Below, piece after piece: positions 1 to 9,566 of a DNA stretch of 64,000 nucleotides (positions are counted from its first letter, which is position 1; every line of letters starts with the position of its first letter). A model generated the notes under the pieces. That model was not told where the DNA came from. It searched no databases and saw only the letters and a list, made by a program, of their open reading frames with translations. The stretch comes from Streptomonospora nanhaiensis (lineage in GTDB: Bacteria > Actinomycetota > Actinomycetes > Streptosporangiales > Streptosporangiaceae), in NCBI RefSeq assembly GCF_026642255.1, contig NZ_CP113264.1, positions 682,001 to 746,000 on the forward strand, read 5' to 3'. A program made the position numbers and the translations under genes.

Positions 1-423
1 CTCTTCGAGCACGTCGGATCGACCGCGGTCCCCGGCATGGCCGCGAAGCCGTGCGTCGACCTGCTGCTGGTCGTCGCCGACCCCGCCGACGAGCCCTCCT
101 ACCTGCCCGACCTGCTGGCCGCCGGCTACTCCGTGGTGATCAGGGAGCCCGACTGGTACGAGCACCGGGTCCTCAAGGGGCCGGACATCAACCTCAACCT
201 GCACGTGTTCGGTGAGGGCTGCGAGGAGGTGGAGCGGATGCGCCTCTTCCGGGACCACCTCATCGCCGACGCCGGGGCGCGCGAACGCTACACCGCGGTC
301 AAACGCGAGCTGGCCGAGCGCACCTGGGACCGCATCCAGGACTACTCCGACGCCAAGACCGCCGTCGTGGAGCAGCTCCTCGACGAGGCGCGGGCGCGGC
401 GGACGGCGTCCCCGGGCGACTGA
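1..423 (+). CDS. GrpB family protein (UPF0157), 5'-truncated by window edge
   Basis: The reading frame is open from base 1, so the start lies before the window; 140 residues are visible. The family signature HVGSTAVPGM followed by KPCVDLLLVV is at the visible N-terminus, as in GrpB/UPF0157 proteins, which have a nucleotidyltransferase-like fold and are sometimes fused to dephospho-CoA kinase. The conserved tail Y-x-x-x-K-R-E-L-A and Y-x-x-x-K is also present. The biochemical role of the family is not established. An internal ATG at 37 gives a shorter frame but would delete the signature, so it is not the real start. Confidence 0.85.
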   Translation, partial: LFEHVGSTAVPGMAAKPCVDLLLVVADPADEPSYLPDLLAAGYSVVIREPDWYEHRVLKGPDINLNLHVFGEGCEEVERMRLFRDHLIADAGARERYTAVKRELAERTWDRIQDYSDAKTAVVEQLLDEARARRTASPGD

Positions 424-757
424 TCCGCGCGGCGCGGGGCGCGAACCCGTGCGGAGCGCCCCGCCGGCCCCCTCCGGCAGGCCGCCGGTCCTCAGCAGGC
501 CGCCCCGGGCCCCGACGACGGGCCCCGGCCGGGACGGAGGCGCTCTGCGGCCCCGTCGGGCGTCCGGGCCCCGGGGGCCCGCGCCCCAGGACCCGCGCCG
601 TCCGCCCCGGAATCCGCACCCGGGGGCCTCTCGCGGTCCGGCCCGGGGCCGCTGGACGCGTCCACCGCCCCCGGATGCCCCTACGGACGTCGAGCAGCTT
701 GAGCGAGGCCGTTGTCGACGGGACTGCGGGCGGTGGCCGTGGCACGGCCTGGCCGCG
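424..757. other. intergenic region, no gene seen
   Basis: 334 bases of very GC-rich sequence between the convergent GrpB-family gene and otsA. Several GC palindromes are present (for example around 565-585), as expected for transcription termination between convergent genes, but no single clean terminator hairpin or coding frame with a ribosome site can be supported. Confidence 0.5.
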
Positions 758-2194
758 TCAGTCCAGGGACCGCAGCTGGTCCTGGAACCACCGGCGCGGC
801 GGCAGGGCCACGGCGGCCTCCGCCAGCCCCTCACGGCGCTTGCGACGCTCGTCCCCGGGCATCGACAGGGCGCGGTGCAGCGCCTCCGCGGTCTCCAGCG
901 TGTCGTAGGGGTTGACCAGCAGGGCGTGCCGCCCCAGCTCGTCGGCGGCGCCGGCCTCGCGCGAGAGCACCAGCACCGCGTCGCGCTCCGACAGCACCGG
1001 CCCCTCCTTGGCCACCAGGTTCATGCCGTCCCGGGTCGGGTTGACCAGCAGGACGTCGGCCATCTGGAACGACGCCAGCGACCGCGGGTAGTCGTCGTTG
1101 ACCTCCAGCACCAGCGGCGTCCACTCGGGGGTCGCGAACTCCTCGTTGATCTCCTTGGCGGTCCGCATCACCGCGTCGGTGTACTCGCGGTACTCGGGCA
1201 CGTCCCCGCGGCTCGGGTAGGCGAACGCCAGGTGCGTCACCCGGCCCCGCCACTCCGGGTGGGAGGTCAGCAGCTCCCGGTACGCCTCCAGCCCGCGCAC
1301 GATGTTCTTGGACAGCTCGGTGCGGTCCACCCGCACGATGAGCCGGGTGTCGCCGACGGCCTCCCGCAGGGTCTCGCGGCGCGCGGCCACGGCCGGCTCG
1401 GCGGCGCTCGCGCGCAGCCCCTCCTCGTCCGCGCCGAGCGCGTGCACGCCCACCCCGACCAGCCGGCCGCCGTACTCCACGGTGCGCCGGGCGAAGTCCA
1501 CCTCCGCGCGCAGGATCTCCGCGCAGCAGCGCAGGAACGCGTCCGCCCAGCGGGGGCTCAGGAAACCGATCCGGTCCGCGCCGAGCATGCCCTCCAGCAG
1601 CTCGCGGGCGACGTGCCCGGGCAGCATCCGGAAGTACTCCGGCGGCGCCCACGGCGTGTGCGAGAAGTGCGCGATGCGCAGGTCGGGACGGCGGGTGCGC
1701 AGGATGCGCGGCACCAGCGCCAGGTGGTAGTCCTGCACGGCCACGCGGGCGCCGTCCGCGGCGCCGGTGACCAGGGCCTCGGCGAACGCGTTGTTGTAGG
1801 CGGTGTAGTCGTCCCACTGCCGTCGGAACTCCGAGCCGAACGACGGCTTGTTCGGGATGTCGTACAGCATGTGCTGCACGAACCACAGGGTCGAGTTGGC
1901 GACCCCGGTGTAGGCGCCCTGGAAGGTCCGCTCGGGGATGTCCAGCATGTGGACCCGCATGCCGCCGAGGTCGTGCGCGCGGTCCAGCCTGGCCCCGGGC
2001 GCCTCCTCCGCCGCCCGCCTGTCGGCGTCGGACAGGGCGGCGCACACCCAGAGGCTGTCGATCTCCGTGGCGACGGAGATCATGCCGGACACGAGTCCGC
2101 CCCCGCCCCGACGCTGTTCCAGGGAACCGTCGTCGGCGGTGGAGAAGGACACCGGTCCCCGGTTGGAGGCGATGAGGATCTGGGCCTTGTCCAC
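758..2194 (-). CDS. otsA: trehalose-6-phosphate synthase (GT20)
   Basis: 478 residues, the usual length for a single-domain OtsA. It transfers glucose from a nucleotide sugar to glucose-6-phosphate to make trehalose-6-phosphate, a cytoplasmic step of trehalose synthesis used for osmotic and desiccation protection. Visible family features are the N-terminal SNRGPVSF, the glycine-rich GGGGLVSGM loop, the HDYHLALVP-like segment (here VQDYHLALVPRIL), and the C-terminal DGMNLVAKE and LSREAGAADEL motifs that bind the donor. The start is GTG with an AGAGGA ribosome site about 8 bases upstream. No otsB phosphatase is adjacent. It is divergent from the SAM-riboswitch transcript. Confidence 0.95.
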   Translation of the reverse strand: MDKAQILIASNRGPVSFSTADDGSLEQRRGGGGLVSGMISVATEIDSLWVCAALSDADRRAAEEAPGARLDRAHDLGGMRVHMLDIPERTFQGAYTGVANSTLWFVQHMLYDIPNKPSFGSEFRRQWDDYTAYNNAFAEALVTGAADGARVAVQDYHLALVPRILRTRRPDLRIAHFSHTPWAPPEYFRMLPGHVARELLEGMLGADRIGFLSPRWADAFLRCCAEILRAEVDFARRTVEYGGRLVGVGVHALGADEEGLRASAAEPAVAARRETLREAVGDTRLIVRVDRTELSKNIVRGLEAYRELLTSHPEWRGRVTHLAFAYPSRGDVPEYREYTDAVMRTAKEINEEFATPEWTPLVLEVNDDYPRSLASFQMADVLLVNPTRDGMNLVAKEGPVLSERDAVLVLSREAGAADELGRHALLVNPYDTLETAEALHRALSMPGDERRKRREGLAEAAVALPPRRWFQDQLRSLD

Positions 2195-2429
2195 GTGGTC
2201 GTCCTCTCGAAGGTGCGGATGGGCCGTCGCCGCCGCCGGGGCGGTCGGGCGCGGCCTGCGCGGAAGCGGATCGCACCTTATGTCTCGCCGGTCGACAGCC
2301 GCCCCAAACCCCTCCGGGGCCGACGGTGCCGGGCGTCACGCTCCCGAAACAGGCCACGCGCGCCCCCGGCGCGCCGACCGGCGACGTCTCAGCATGTGAG
2401 CGGGTTAGTGTTACCCGGATCACCAGCCG

Positions 2430-2459
2430 TGGAAAACCGGCCGACGAGTCCGTTACAGT
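2430..2459 (+). promoter_or_regulatory. candidate promoter for riboswitch-thrC transcript
   Basis: TGGAAA (2430-2435) and TACAGT (2454-2459) are separated by 18 bases and would start transcription near 2466, about 35 bases before the riboswitch. The -10 is good, the -35 is weak. Assigned by eye only. Confidence 0.4.
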
Positions 2460-2500
2460 GACCGTGCGGATCCGACAGGACCGCCCACAACTTCATATTG

Positions 2501-2638
2501 CTCATCCAGAGGGGTGGAGGGACCGGCCCTGCGAAGCCCCGGCAACCATCCCAGCACGCACTACTCACGAACCCGTGAGGCGGCTGGGGCAGGTGCCAAC
2601 TCCGGCCTGGGGACAAGGTGTCCGCCAGGGAAGATGAG
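2501..2638 (+). promoter_or_regulatory. SAM-I riboswitch (S-box)
   Basis: The class I SAM aptamer is recognisable: P1 strands CTCATC (2501-2506) and GATGAG (2633-2638), the core GGAGGGACC with GGCCCTGCGAAGCC and GGCAACC (about 2516-2546), a variable P3, then GGTGCCAACTCC (2592-2603), followed by P4. It binds S-adenosylmethionine and normally turns off methionine/SAM synthesis or transport genes. The 3' strand of P1 runs directly into the ribosome site GAGGGGAG (2636-2643) of the next gene and there is no separate terminator, so control is probably at translation. This is a sequence observation plus inference. Confidence 0.93.
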
Positions 2639-2653
2639 GGGAGACGCCTCGCC

Positions 2654-3913
2654 ATGGCGATCACTGCCGCCGAACCCACCTCCGTCCGCGCCTTCGGCCC
2701 CGGAACCGCGCTCTCCTGTCGCGAATGCGGCCGGCGCTACGAACTCACCCCCAAGTTCGCCTGCGAGTTCTGCTTCGGCCCCCTCGAGGTGGCCTACGAG
2801 TTCGGTGACGTCACCCGCGCCGACATCGAGAGCGGCCCCAACAGCATCTGGCGCTACCGCTCCCTCCTCCCGGTCCCGGACAACGTGGCCGAGCTGCCCA
2901 ACATGGCCCCCGGCCTGACCCCGCTGGTGAAGGCCGACCGCCTCGCCGCCGAGCTGGGCATCGACTCCCTGTACGTCAAGGACGACTCCGGCAACCCGAC
3001 GCACTCCTTCAAGGACCGCGTGGTCGCCATCGCGGTCGAGGCGGCGCGCACCTTCGGCTTCACCACCCTGTCCTGCTCCTCCACGGGCAACCTGGCCGGC
3101 GCGGTCGGCGCCGCCGCCGCGCGCGCCGGGTTCGACTCCTGCGTGTTCATCCCCGCGGGGCTGGAGGAGGCCAAGGTCGTCATGGCCGCCGTCTACGGGG
3201 GCAAGGTCGTCGCCATCGACGGCAACTACGACGACGTCAACCGCTTCTGCTCCGAGCTGATCGGCGACCCGGCCGGCGAGGGCTGGGGGTTCGTCAACGT
3301 CAACCTGCGCCCCTACTACGGCGAGGGCTCCAAGACGCTGGCCTACGAGATCGCCGAGCAGCTCGGCTGGCAGCTGCCGGAGCAGATCGTCGTCCCGATC
3401 GCCTCCGGCTCCCAGCTCACCAAGATCGACAAGGGCTTCCGGGAACTGGTCGAGCTCGGCCTGGTCGAGGACCGCCCGTACCGGATCTTCGGCGCCCAGG
3501 CCACGGGCTGCTCCCCGGTCGCGCAGGCATGGGAGAAGGGCATCGACGTCATCCAGCCGGTCAAGCCCGACACCATCGCCAAGTCGCTGGCGATCGGCAA
3601 CCCGGCGGACGGGCCGTACGTGCTCGACATCGCCCAGCGCACCGGCGGCTCCGTGGAGCACGTGGGCGACGACGAGATCGTCGACGCCATCAAGCTCCTC
3701 GCCCGCACCGAGGGCGTGTTCGCCGAGACGGCGGGCGGCGTCACCACGGGCGTGCTCCGCAAGCTGGTGCGCGAGGGCAGGCTCGACCCGAAGGCGCGGA
3801 CCGTGGTGCTCAACACCGGGGACGGGCTCAAGACCCTCAACGCGGTGGACGCCGGCGTGACGGCCACGATCAAGCCGTCCCTGAGCGCGTTCACCGACGC
3901 GGGCCTCGTCTGA
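2654..3913 (+). CDS. thrC: threonine synthase family PLP enzyme, SAM-riboswitch controlled; possible O-phosphohomoserine sulfhydrylase (MetM-like)
   Basis: 419 residues. The N-terminus has a zinc-ribbon-like pair CRECG and CEFC (residues about 22-40), then the fold-type II PLP domain with THSFKDR carrying the PLP lysine (K120), the CSSTGN substrate loop and a GSQLTK segment. By family it converts O-phosphohomoserine to threonine. Context argues for a different outcome: a SAM-I riboswitch sits upstream and a ThiS/MoaD-type sulfur carrier sits 80 bases downstream. I recall a Streptomyces pathway in which a threonine-synthase homologue and a sulfur carrier make homocysteine from O-phosphohomoserine. 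The ATG at 2654 follows GAGGGGAG; an upstream ATG at 2618 lies inside the aptamer and is rejected. Confidence 0.9.
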   Translation: MAITAAEPTSVRAFGPGTALSCRECGRRYELTPKFACEFCFGPLEVAYEFGDVTRADIESGPNSIWRYRSLLPVPDNVAELPNMAPGLTPLVKADRLAAELGIDSLYVKDDSGNPTHSFKDRVVAIAVEAARTFGFTTLSCSSTGNLAGAVGAAAARAGFDSCVFIPAGLEEAKVVMAAVYGGKVVAIDGNYDDVNRFCSELIGDPAGEGWGFVNVNLRPYYGEGSKTLAYEIAEQLGWQLPEQIVVPIASGSQLTKIDKGFRELVELGLVEDRPYRIFGAQATGCSPVAQAWEKGIDVIQPVKPDTIAKSLAIGNPADGPYVLDIAQRTGGSVEHVGDDEIVDAIKLLARTEGVFAETAGGVTTGVLRKLVREGRLDPKARTVVLNTGDGLKTLNAVDAGVTATIKPSLSAFTDAGLV

Positions 3914-3993
3914 CCGCCGCTCCGCAAGCACAGTCCGTCCCGGCGGGGCCGTGCGACGGCCCGCCGACCCACAGCAGAAGGAAGAACACCGCC

Positions 3994-4272
3994 ATGAGCG
4001 CCAGCGTCCGCGTCCCCACCATCCTGCGCACCTACACCGACGACGCCTCCGAGGTCGAGGCGAAGGGCAGCACCCTCGCCGAGCTCCTGGACGACCTGGA
4101 GGCCAACTACCCGGGCATCCGCGCCCGCATCCTCGACGACAACGGCAAGGTGCGCCGCTTCGTCAACGTGTACGTCGGAGACGAGGACGTGCGCTTCGAG
4201 AAGGGCCTCCAGACCGAGATCGCCGACGGCGCCAAGGTCTCCATCATCCCGGCCGTCGCCGGGGGCTGCTGA
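3994..4272 (+). CDS. ThiS/MoaD/CysO-family sulfur carrier protein with C-terminal Gly-Gly-Cys
   Basis: 92 residues with the ubiquitin-like sulfur-carrier pattern: an N-terminal beta strand (VRVPTILRTYT), LAELLDDLEANYPGIRARI helix region, FVNVYVGDEDVR, and SIIPAVAGG near the C-terminus. These proteins are adenylated on the terminal glycine and carry sulfur as a thiocarboxylate. The protein ends GGC, so one cysteine must be removed to expose the diglycine, or it is already in an adduct-like form. It is 80 bases downstream of the thrC-like gene in the same orientation, has an AGAAGGAAG ribosome site, and should share the SAM-responsive transcript. A role in methionine synthesis is likely but inferred. 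Confidence 0.9.
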   Translation: MSASVRVPTILRTYTDDASEVEAKGSTLAELLDDLEANYPGIRARILDDNGKVRRFVNVYVGDEDVRFEKGLQTEIADGAKVSIIPAVAGGC

Positions 4273-4311
4273 CCGCTCGCCGCGCGCCGTCCCGGCGCCG
4301 CCCGCCACCGC

Positions 4312-4369
4312 CCGCGAGGGGGCGGCCCGGCCCGCCGCGAAACGCGGGGGCGGGGCCGCCCCCTCGCGG
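4312..4369 (+). terminator. strong hairpin terminator
   Basis: A 17-base perfect inverted repeat (4312-4328 with 4353-4369, arms CCGCGAGGGGGCGGCCC and complement) encloses a 24-base loop, 40 bases after the sulfur-carrier stop codon. It separates that transcript from the PadR gene. There is no T-tract, as is common in GC-rich actinobacteria. Confidence 0.7.
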
Positions 4370-4523
4370 CGTCTCCGGGCCCTCCCCGAGCCCGCCGGTC
4401 GCGGTCGGCGGGCGTCCGTTCGCGCCCCGCGCCCGCGCTCCGGTCGGCCCGGTCGTCCGTGCGGGAGGGGCGGTCCCGTCACTGCTCGTATCCTGGGGAC
4501 GGCGGAGACGAGTGAGGACGGCG

Positions 4524-5123
4524 ATGTCGGCGACGAGGCTGCTGGTGCTGGGCGCGGTGCGGATCCACGGGGGGACCCACGGGTACCGGGTGGGCCGCGA
4601 ACTCATGTCCTGGGGCGCCAAGGAGTGGGCCAACGTCAAGTGGGGGTCCATCTACCACGCGCTGAACAAGCTCACCTCCGAGGGCAGGCTGCGGGAGTTC
4701 ACCGCCCCCGGCGACGAGGAGGTGGGCCGCACCTCCTACGCGCTCACCGACGAGGGGGAGGCCGAACTCCGCCGGCTGATGGGCGAGGCCCTGCGCCACA
4801 CCGGCGACGACCACGGCCTGCTGTGCGCCGGGATCACCCTGATGACCTCGCTGCCGCGCGCGGAGGCGGTCGGGCTGCTCAAGGAGCGGCTCGCCGCACT
4901 GGAGGAGGCGTCCCCGGGGCTGGGCGACGCGGTCCGGGCCACGGACGCCGAGTGGGGGAAGCCCCCGCACGTGCGCGAGCTGTTCACGCTGTGGCGGCTC
5001 ACCACGGACGCCGGCGCCGAGTGGACCCGTCGGCTGATCGCCTCGCTGGAGGCCGGGAAGTACACGATGGCCGACGACAGCCCCCGCGCCTTCGGATTGC
5101 CGCCGGTACGCGACGACGCCTGA
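4524..5123 (+). CDS. PadR family transcriptional regulator
   Basis: 199 residues. The N-terminal winged helix follows the PadR pattern: LLVLGAVRIHGGTHGYRVGREL, WGSIYHALNKLTSEGRL, then RTSYALTDEGEAEL in the wing, followed by a C-terminal dimerisation region with helix segments. PadR proteins usually repress exporter or detoxification genes and release DNA on binding a drug. An ABC exporter starts 410 bases downstream on the same strand and carries a duplicated dyad in its leader, a likely target. The ATG at 4524 has a close GAGGAC; an in-frame GTG at 4512 is an alternative start. Confidence 0.85.
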   Translation: MSATRLLVLGAVRIHGGTHGYRVGRELMSWGAKEWANVKWGSIYHALNKLTSEGRLREFTAPGDEEVGRTSYALTDEGEAELRRLMGEALRHTGDDHGLLCAGITLMTSLPRAEAVGLLKERLAALEEASPGLGDAVRATDAEWGKPPHVRELFTLWRLTTDAGAEWTRRLIASLEAGKYTMADDSPRAFGLPPVRDDA

Positions 5124-5462
5124 CCTCCGGCCGCAAGGCCCACGGCGCCCGTCCGGCCGCCGACCCGCTCGCACGCCGTTCCTGTGGCGACCGTGCCCGG
5201 TCCCGGATCCTCGGCCCCTTCGCGCACGGCCGCCCCGTGACACGACTCCGCCCCGCGCTTCCCCCGCACGCCGCGCTTCCGGCGACACGGACGCCCCTCA
5301 CCCTTCCCGGGCGTGGCCGGGGGACTGGTTCCGGCCCTCGCTTCCCGGGCGCCCCTCCTCGTGCTCTCCGTGTCCGGCCCGGCGGAACCCGCCTCCGAGC
5401 CCCGTATCCCCGGTCCCGTCACCGCCCCGCGCGCCTGAGCAGGGACGGTCGCCGATTTTAAT
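5124..5462 (+). other. intergenic region between padR and the ABC exporter
   Basis: 339 bases of GC-rich sequence with no coding frame that has a ribosome site and no recognisable RNA. Base composition changes sharply to AT-rich at about 5455 where the exporter's control region begins. Confidence 0.4.
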
Positions 5463-5521
5463 ATTCAAGTTTGAACATCTGTCGGGGATGGGGCAGACTC
5501 GTCGCCGCATTCAAGTTTGAA
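5463..5521 (+). promoter_or_regulatory. duplicated dyad operator and promoter of the ABC exporter
   Basis: The 13-base sequence ATTCAAGTTTGAA occurs twice, at 5463-5475 and 5509-5521, 46 bases apart. Each contains the inverted repeat TTCAA-N2-TTGAA. A promoter with TTGAAC (5471-5476), 17 bases and CAGACT (5494-5499) would place the first copy on the -35 and the second just past the start site, the geometry of a repressor operator. The flanking ribosome site AAGGAGG precedes the exporter ATG at 5534. The nearby PadR protein is the obvious candidate ligand-responsive repressor (inference). Confidence 0.65.
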
Positions 5522-5533
5522 TAAGGAGGCGGG

Positions 5534-6505
5534 ATGATCCACACGCACGAGCTGGCCCGGACGTTCCGGGTCGGCAAGGACGTCGTCGAGGCCGTGCGCG
5601 GCGTCGACATCGACGTCGAGGAGGGCGAACTCGTCGCGCTCCTCGGGCCCAACGGGGCCGGGAAGTCCACCACGCTGCGCATGCTCACCACACTGCTGGA
5701 GCCCACCTCGGGGACCGCCACGGTCGCCGGGCGCGACATCCGCACCGAGCCCGCCGAGGTCCGCCGCCGGATCGGGTTCGTCGGCCAGGGGAACGGCGCC
5801 GGCGGCGACCAGCGGGTCGGGGAGGAGCTGCGCACGCAGGGACTCCTGTACGGGCTCGACCGCCGCACCGCGCGCCGCCGCGCCGACGAGCTGCTCGACC
5901 TGCTGGACCTGGGAGGCGCCTCCGACCGGGAGGCGGGCAAGCTCTCCGGCGGCCAGCGCCGCAGGCTCGACATCGCCATGGGGCTCGTCCACGAGCCCGG
6001 CCTGCTGTTCCTGGACGAGCCCTCCACCGGCCTCGACCCGCACAGCCGCGCCAACCTGTGGGAGCACGTGGCCCGGCTGCGCGAACGGCTCGGCACCACG
6101 GTCGTGCTCACCACGCACTACCTCGACGAGGCCGACGACATGGCCGAACGGGTCCTGGTCATCGACCACGGACGCGTCATCGCCGACGGCACCGCCGACG
6201 AGCTCAAGGGCAAGGTGTCCGGGGACCTGGTCACCTTCTCCGTGGGAAGCGAGGAGGACGCGCGCACGGGCGCCGGGATCGCCGAGCGGGTGCCCTCCGC
6301 CGGGCCCGCCGAGGTGGTCGCCGCCGTGGGCCGGGACCCGGAGGTGCGCTTCCGCGTGGAGCGCGGGGACGGCGTCCTGCCCGAACTGCTGCGCACCCTC
6401 GACGCGGCCGGGGTCGCGCTGCTCTCCGTGCGGGTGCAGCGGCCGACCCTGGACGACGTGTTCCTGACCCTGACCGGGCGCAGCCTGCGCGAGGAGGAGG
6501 CATGA
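5534..6505 (+). CDS. DrrA-like ABC transporter ATP-binding protein
   Basis: 323 residues, the length of daunorubicin-resistance (DrrA) family ATPases. Walker A GPNGAGKST (residues about 38-46), Q-loop VGQGNGAGG, signature LSGGQRRRLDIAMGL (about 137), Walker B LLFLDEPSTGLD (about 157) and H-loop TTHYLDEADDMAERV are intact. The C-terminal DrrA extension ends with LDDVFLTLTGRSLREEE, typical of the family. It energises export of drugs or lipids by the permease encoded next, whose start codon overlaps its stop. The strong AAGGAGG ribosome site supports the ATG at 5534. Confidence 0.95.
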   Translation: MIHTHELARTFRVGKDVVEAVRGVDIDVEEGELVALLGPNGAGKSTTLRMLTTLLEPTSGTATVAGRDIRTEPAEVRRRIGFVGQGNGAGGDQRVGEELRTQGLLYGLDRRTARRRADELLDLLDLGGASDREAGKLSGGQRRRLDIAMGLVHEPGLLFLDEPSTGLDPHSRANLWEHVARLRERLGTTVVLTTHYLDEADDMAERVLVIDHGRVIADGTADELKGKVSGDLVTFSVGSEEDARTGAGIAERVPSAGPAEVVAAVGRDPEVRFRVERGDGVLPELLRTLDAAGVALLSVRVQRPTLDDVFLTLTGRSLREEEA

Positions 6506-7299
6506 CCGTGAGTGAACAGCCGAGGACCGGGGCGGCCCCGGCGCGCGGGTCGGGCGTCGCGCGCGACACCTGGACCGTGTTCGTCCGCCAGATGCGCCCG
6601 CTGCTGCACCGGCCCCTGCTCCTGGGCTTCGGGATGCTCCAGCCGATCCTGTACCTGGTGCTGTTCGCGCCCCTGCTCACCGGGCTCGCGGGGGCCGAGG
6701 GCGAGAACCCCTGGCAGTGGTTCGTGCCCGGCCTGCTGGTCATGGTCGCCCTGTTCACCACGGGGTTCGCCGGGTTCGGGCTGCTTCCGGAGATGGCCTC
6801 CGGCGCGCACGAGCGGATGCTGGCCACCCCGGCGAGCCGGGTGTCGCTGCTGCTCGGCCGGGTGCTGCGGGACGTGACGCAGATGATGGCGCAGATGGTG
6901 CTCATCATCGTGCTGGTGATCCCCTTCGGACTGCGGATCTCCGTGGCGGGCGCGGTGGTCGGCCTGCTCCTGCTCGCCGTCCTGGGGATCGGCCTGTCCA
7001 CCCTGTCGTACCTGACGGCCATGGCGGTGAAGCAGACCTACGTGTTCGCTCCGGTGCTCCAGACGGTGCTCATGCCGCTGATGCTGCTGTCCGGCGTGCT
7101 GCTGCCGATGGAGCTGGCCCCGTCGTGGCTCTACGGCCTGTCCCGGCTCAACCCGGTGGCGTACGTGGTGGACGCCGAACGGGCCCTGTTCGCGGGCGAC
7201 TGGGGCCTGTCGGTCGGGATCGGCTGGGCCGTCGCGGTCGCGCTGGCGGTCGTCGCGCTGGCGTTCGGCTCGCGGGCGATGCGCAGGCTCAGCTCCTGA
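6502..7299 (+). CDS. DrrB-like ABC-2 type permease
   Basis: 265 residues with about six hydrophobic segments (for example PLLLGFGMLQPILYLVLFAPLL, WFVPGLLVMVALFTTGFAGF, and a C-terminal VGIGWAVAVALAVVALAFG). It has the ABC-2 features MASGAHERMLATPASR and LSRLNPVAYVVDAERALF found in DrrB-type exporters. It forms the membrane channel for the ATPase upstream; the start ATG overlaps that gene's stop by four bases, so translation is coupled. Substrate is unknown, probably an amphipathic antibiotic or cell-envelope compound. Confidence 0.93.
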   Translation: MTVSEQPRTGAAPARGSGVARDTWTVFVRQMRPLLHRPLLLGFGMLQPILYLVLFAPLLTGLAGAEGENPWQWFVPGLLVMVALFTTGFAGFGLLPEMASGAHERMLATPASRVSLLLGRVLRDVTQMMAQMVLIIVLVIPFGLRISVAGAVVGLLLLAVLGIGLSTLSYLTAMAVKQTYVFAPVLQTVLMPLMLLSGVLLPMELAPSWLYGLSRLNPVAYVVDAERALFAGDWGLSVGIGWAVAVALAVVALAFGSRAMRRLSS

Positions 7300-7357
7300 G
7301 GGCCGTGCTTGTTCCGGGCCTCCGCTCCGCTTCGGCCCGTGCCCGTTCCGGACCTCC

Positions 7358-7396
7358 GCTCCGGCCCGGGGCCTGCACCGGGCCCCGGGCCGGAGC
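7358..7396 (+). terminator. hairpin terminator after ABC exporter operon
   Basis: A 16-base perfect inverted repeat (7358-7373 with 7381-7396) with a 7-base loop lies 58 bases after the permease stop. Confidence 0.65.
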
Positions 7397-7519
7397 GGGC
7401 CGTTCGCGCAGGCACGGAGGGTGCCGGAGCCTGTCCGCTGAGCGCGGAAAACCGCTCATCACGGGGTGTATGTGCAGGTAGATGCTGGTAGGAGGGGAGG
7501 GGAAATCGTGACCACATCG

Positions 7520-7546
7520 TTTGCACTCTCCATGGTCGAGTGCTAA
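7520..7546 (+). promoter_or_regulatory. CIRCE element 1 (HrcA operator)
   Basis: TTTGCACTC-N9-GAGTGCTAA matches the CIRCE consensus TTAGCACTC-N9-GAGTGCTAA with a single change. HrcA binds it and represses groE-type genes until heat shock. Confidence 0.93.
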
Positions 7547-7558
7547 AAAGGGACCTGG

Positions 7559-9341
<1,783 letters not shown>

Positions 9342-9387
9342 GACCTCCTGGAGTTCTGGGGTCCGGTACGCGACCTCGCCCGCGACG

Positions 9388-9415
9388 ACCGGGCGGCCCT
9401 TCGGGGCCGCCCGGT
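9388..9415 (+). terminator. groEL terminator
   Basis: ACCGGGCGGCCC (9388-9399), TTCG tetraloop, GGGCCGCCCGGT (9404-9415), followed by TTCG; a stable UUCG-capped 12-base stem 46 bases after the groEL stop. Confidence 0.85.
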
Positions 9416-9566
9416 TTCGCCGTTCCCGGGGCCGGTGCCGGTGCCTCCGGCTCGAGGGGTGCCGGGCACGGGGACTGTCCTTCGGAGGGGGCCGTGGCTA
9501 TTCTGCGAAGTATCGGGCGGACGGGGGTACGGAGCGTTACGCTTCCTGTCCGGAGGTGCGAGCGAG

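Noticed and set aside
212..2461. 749-codon open frame on the plus strand over otsA
   Set aside because: It runs antisense to a clear trehalose-6-phosphate synthase, is dominated by R, P, G and H, and matches no family; typical antisense frame in high-GC DNA.
2618..2653. 12-residue upstream extension of the thrC-like protein
   Set aside because: The earlier ATG lies inside the SAM aptamer; the ATG at 2654 has the proper ribosome site.
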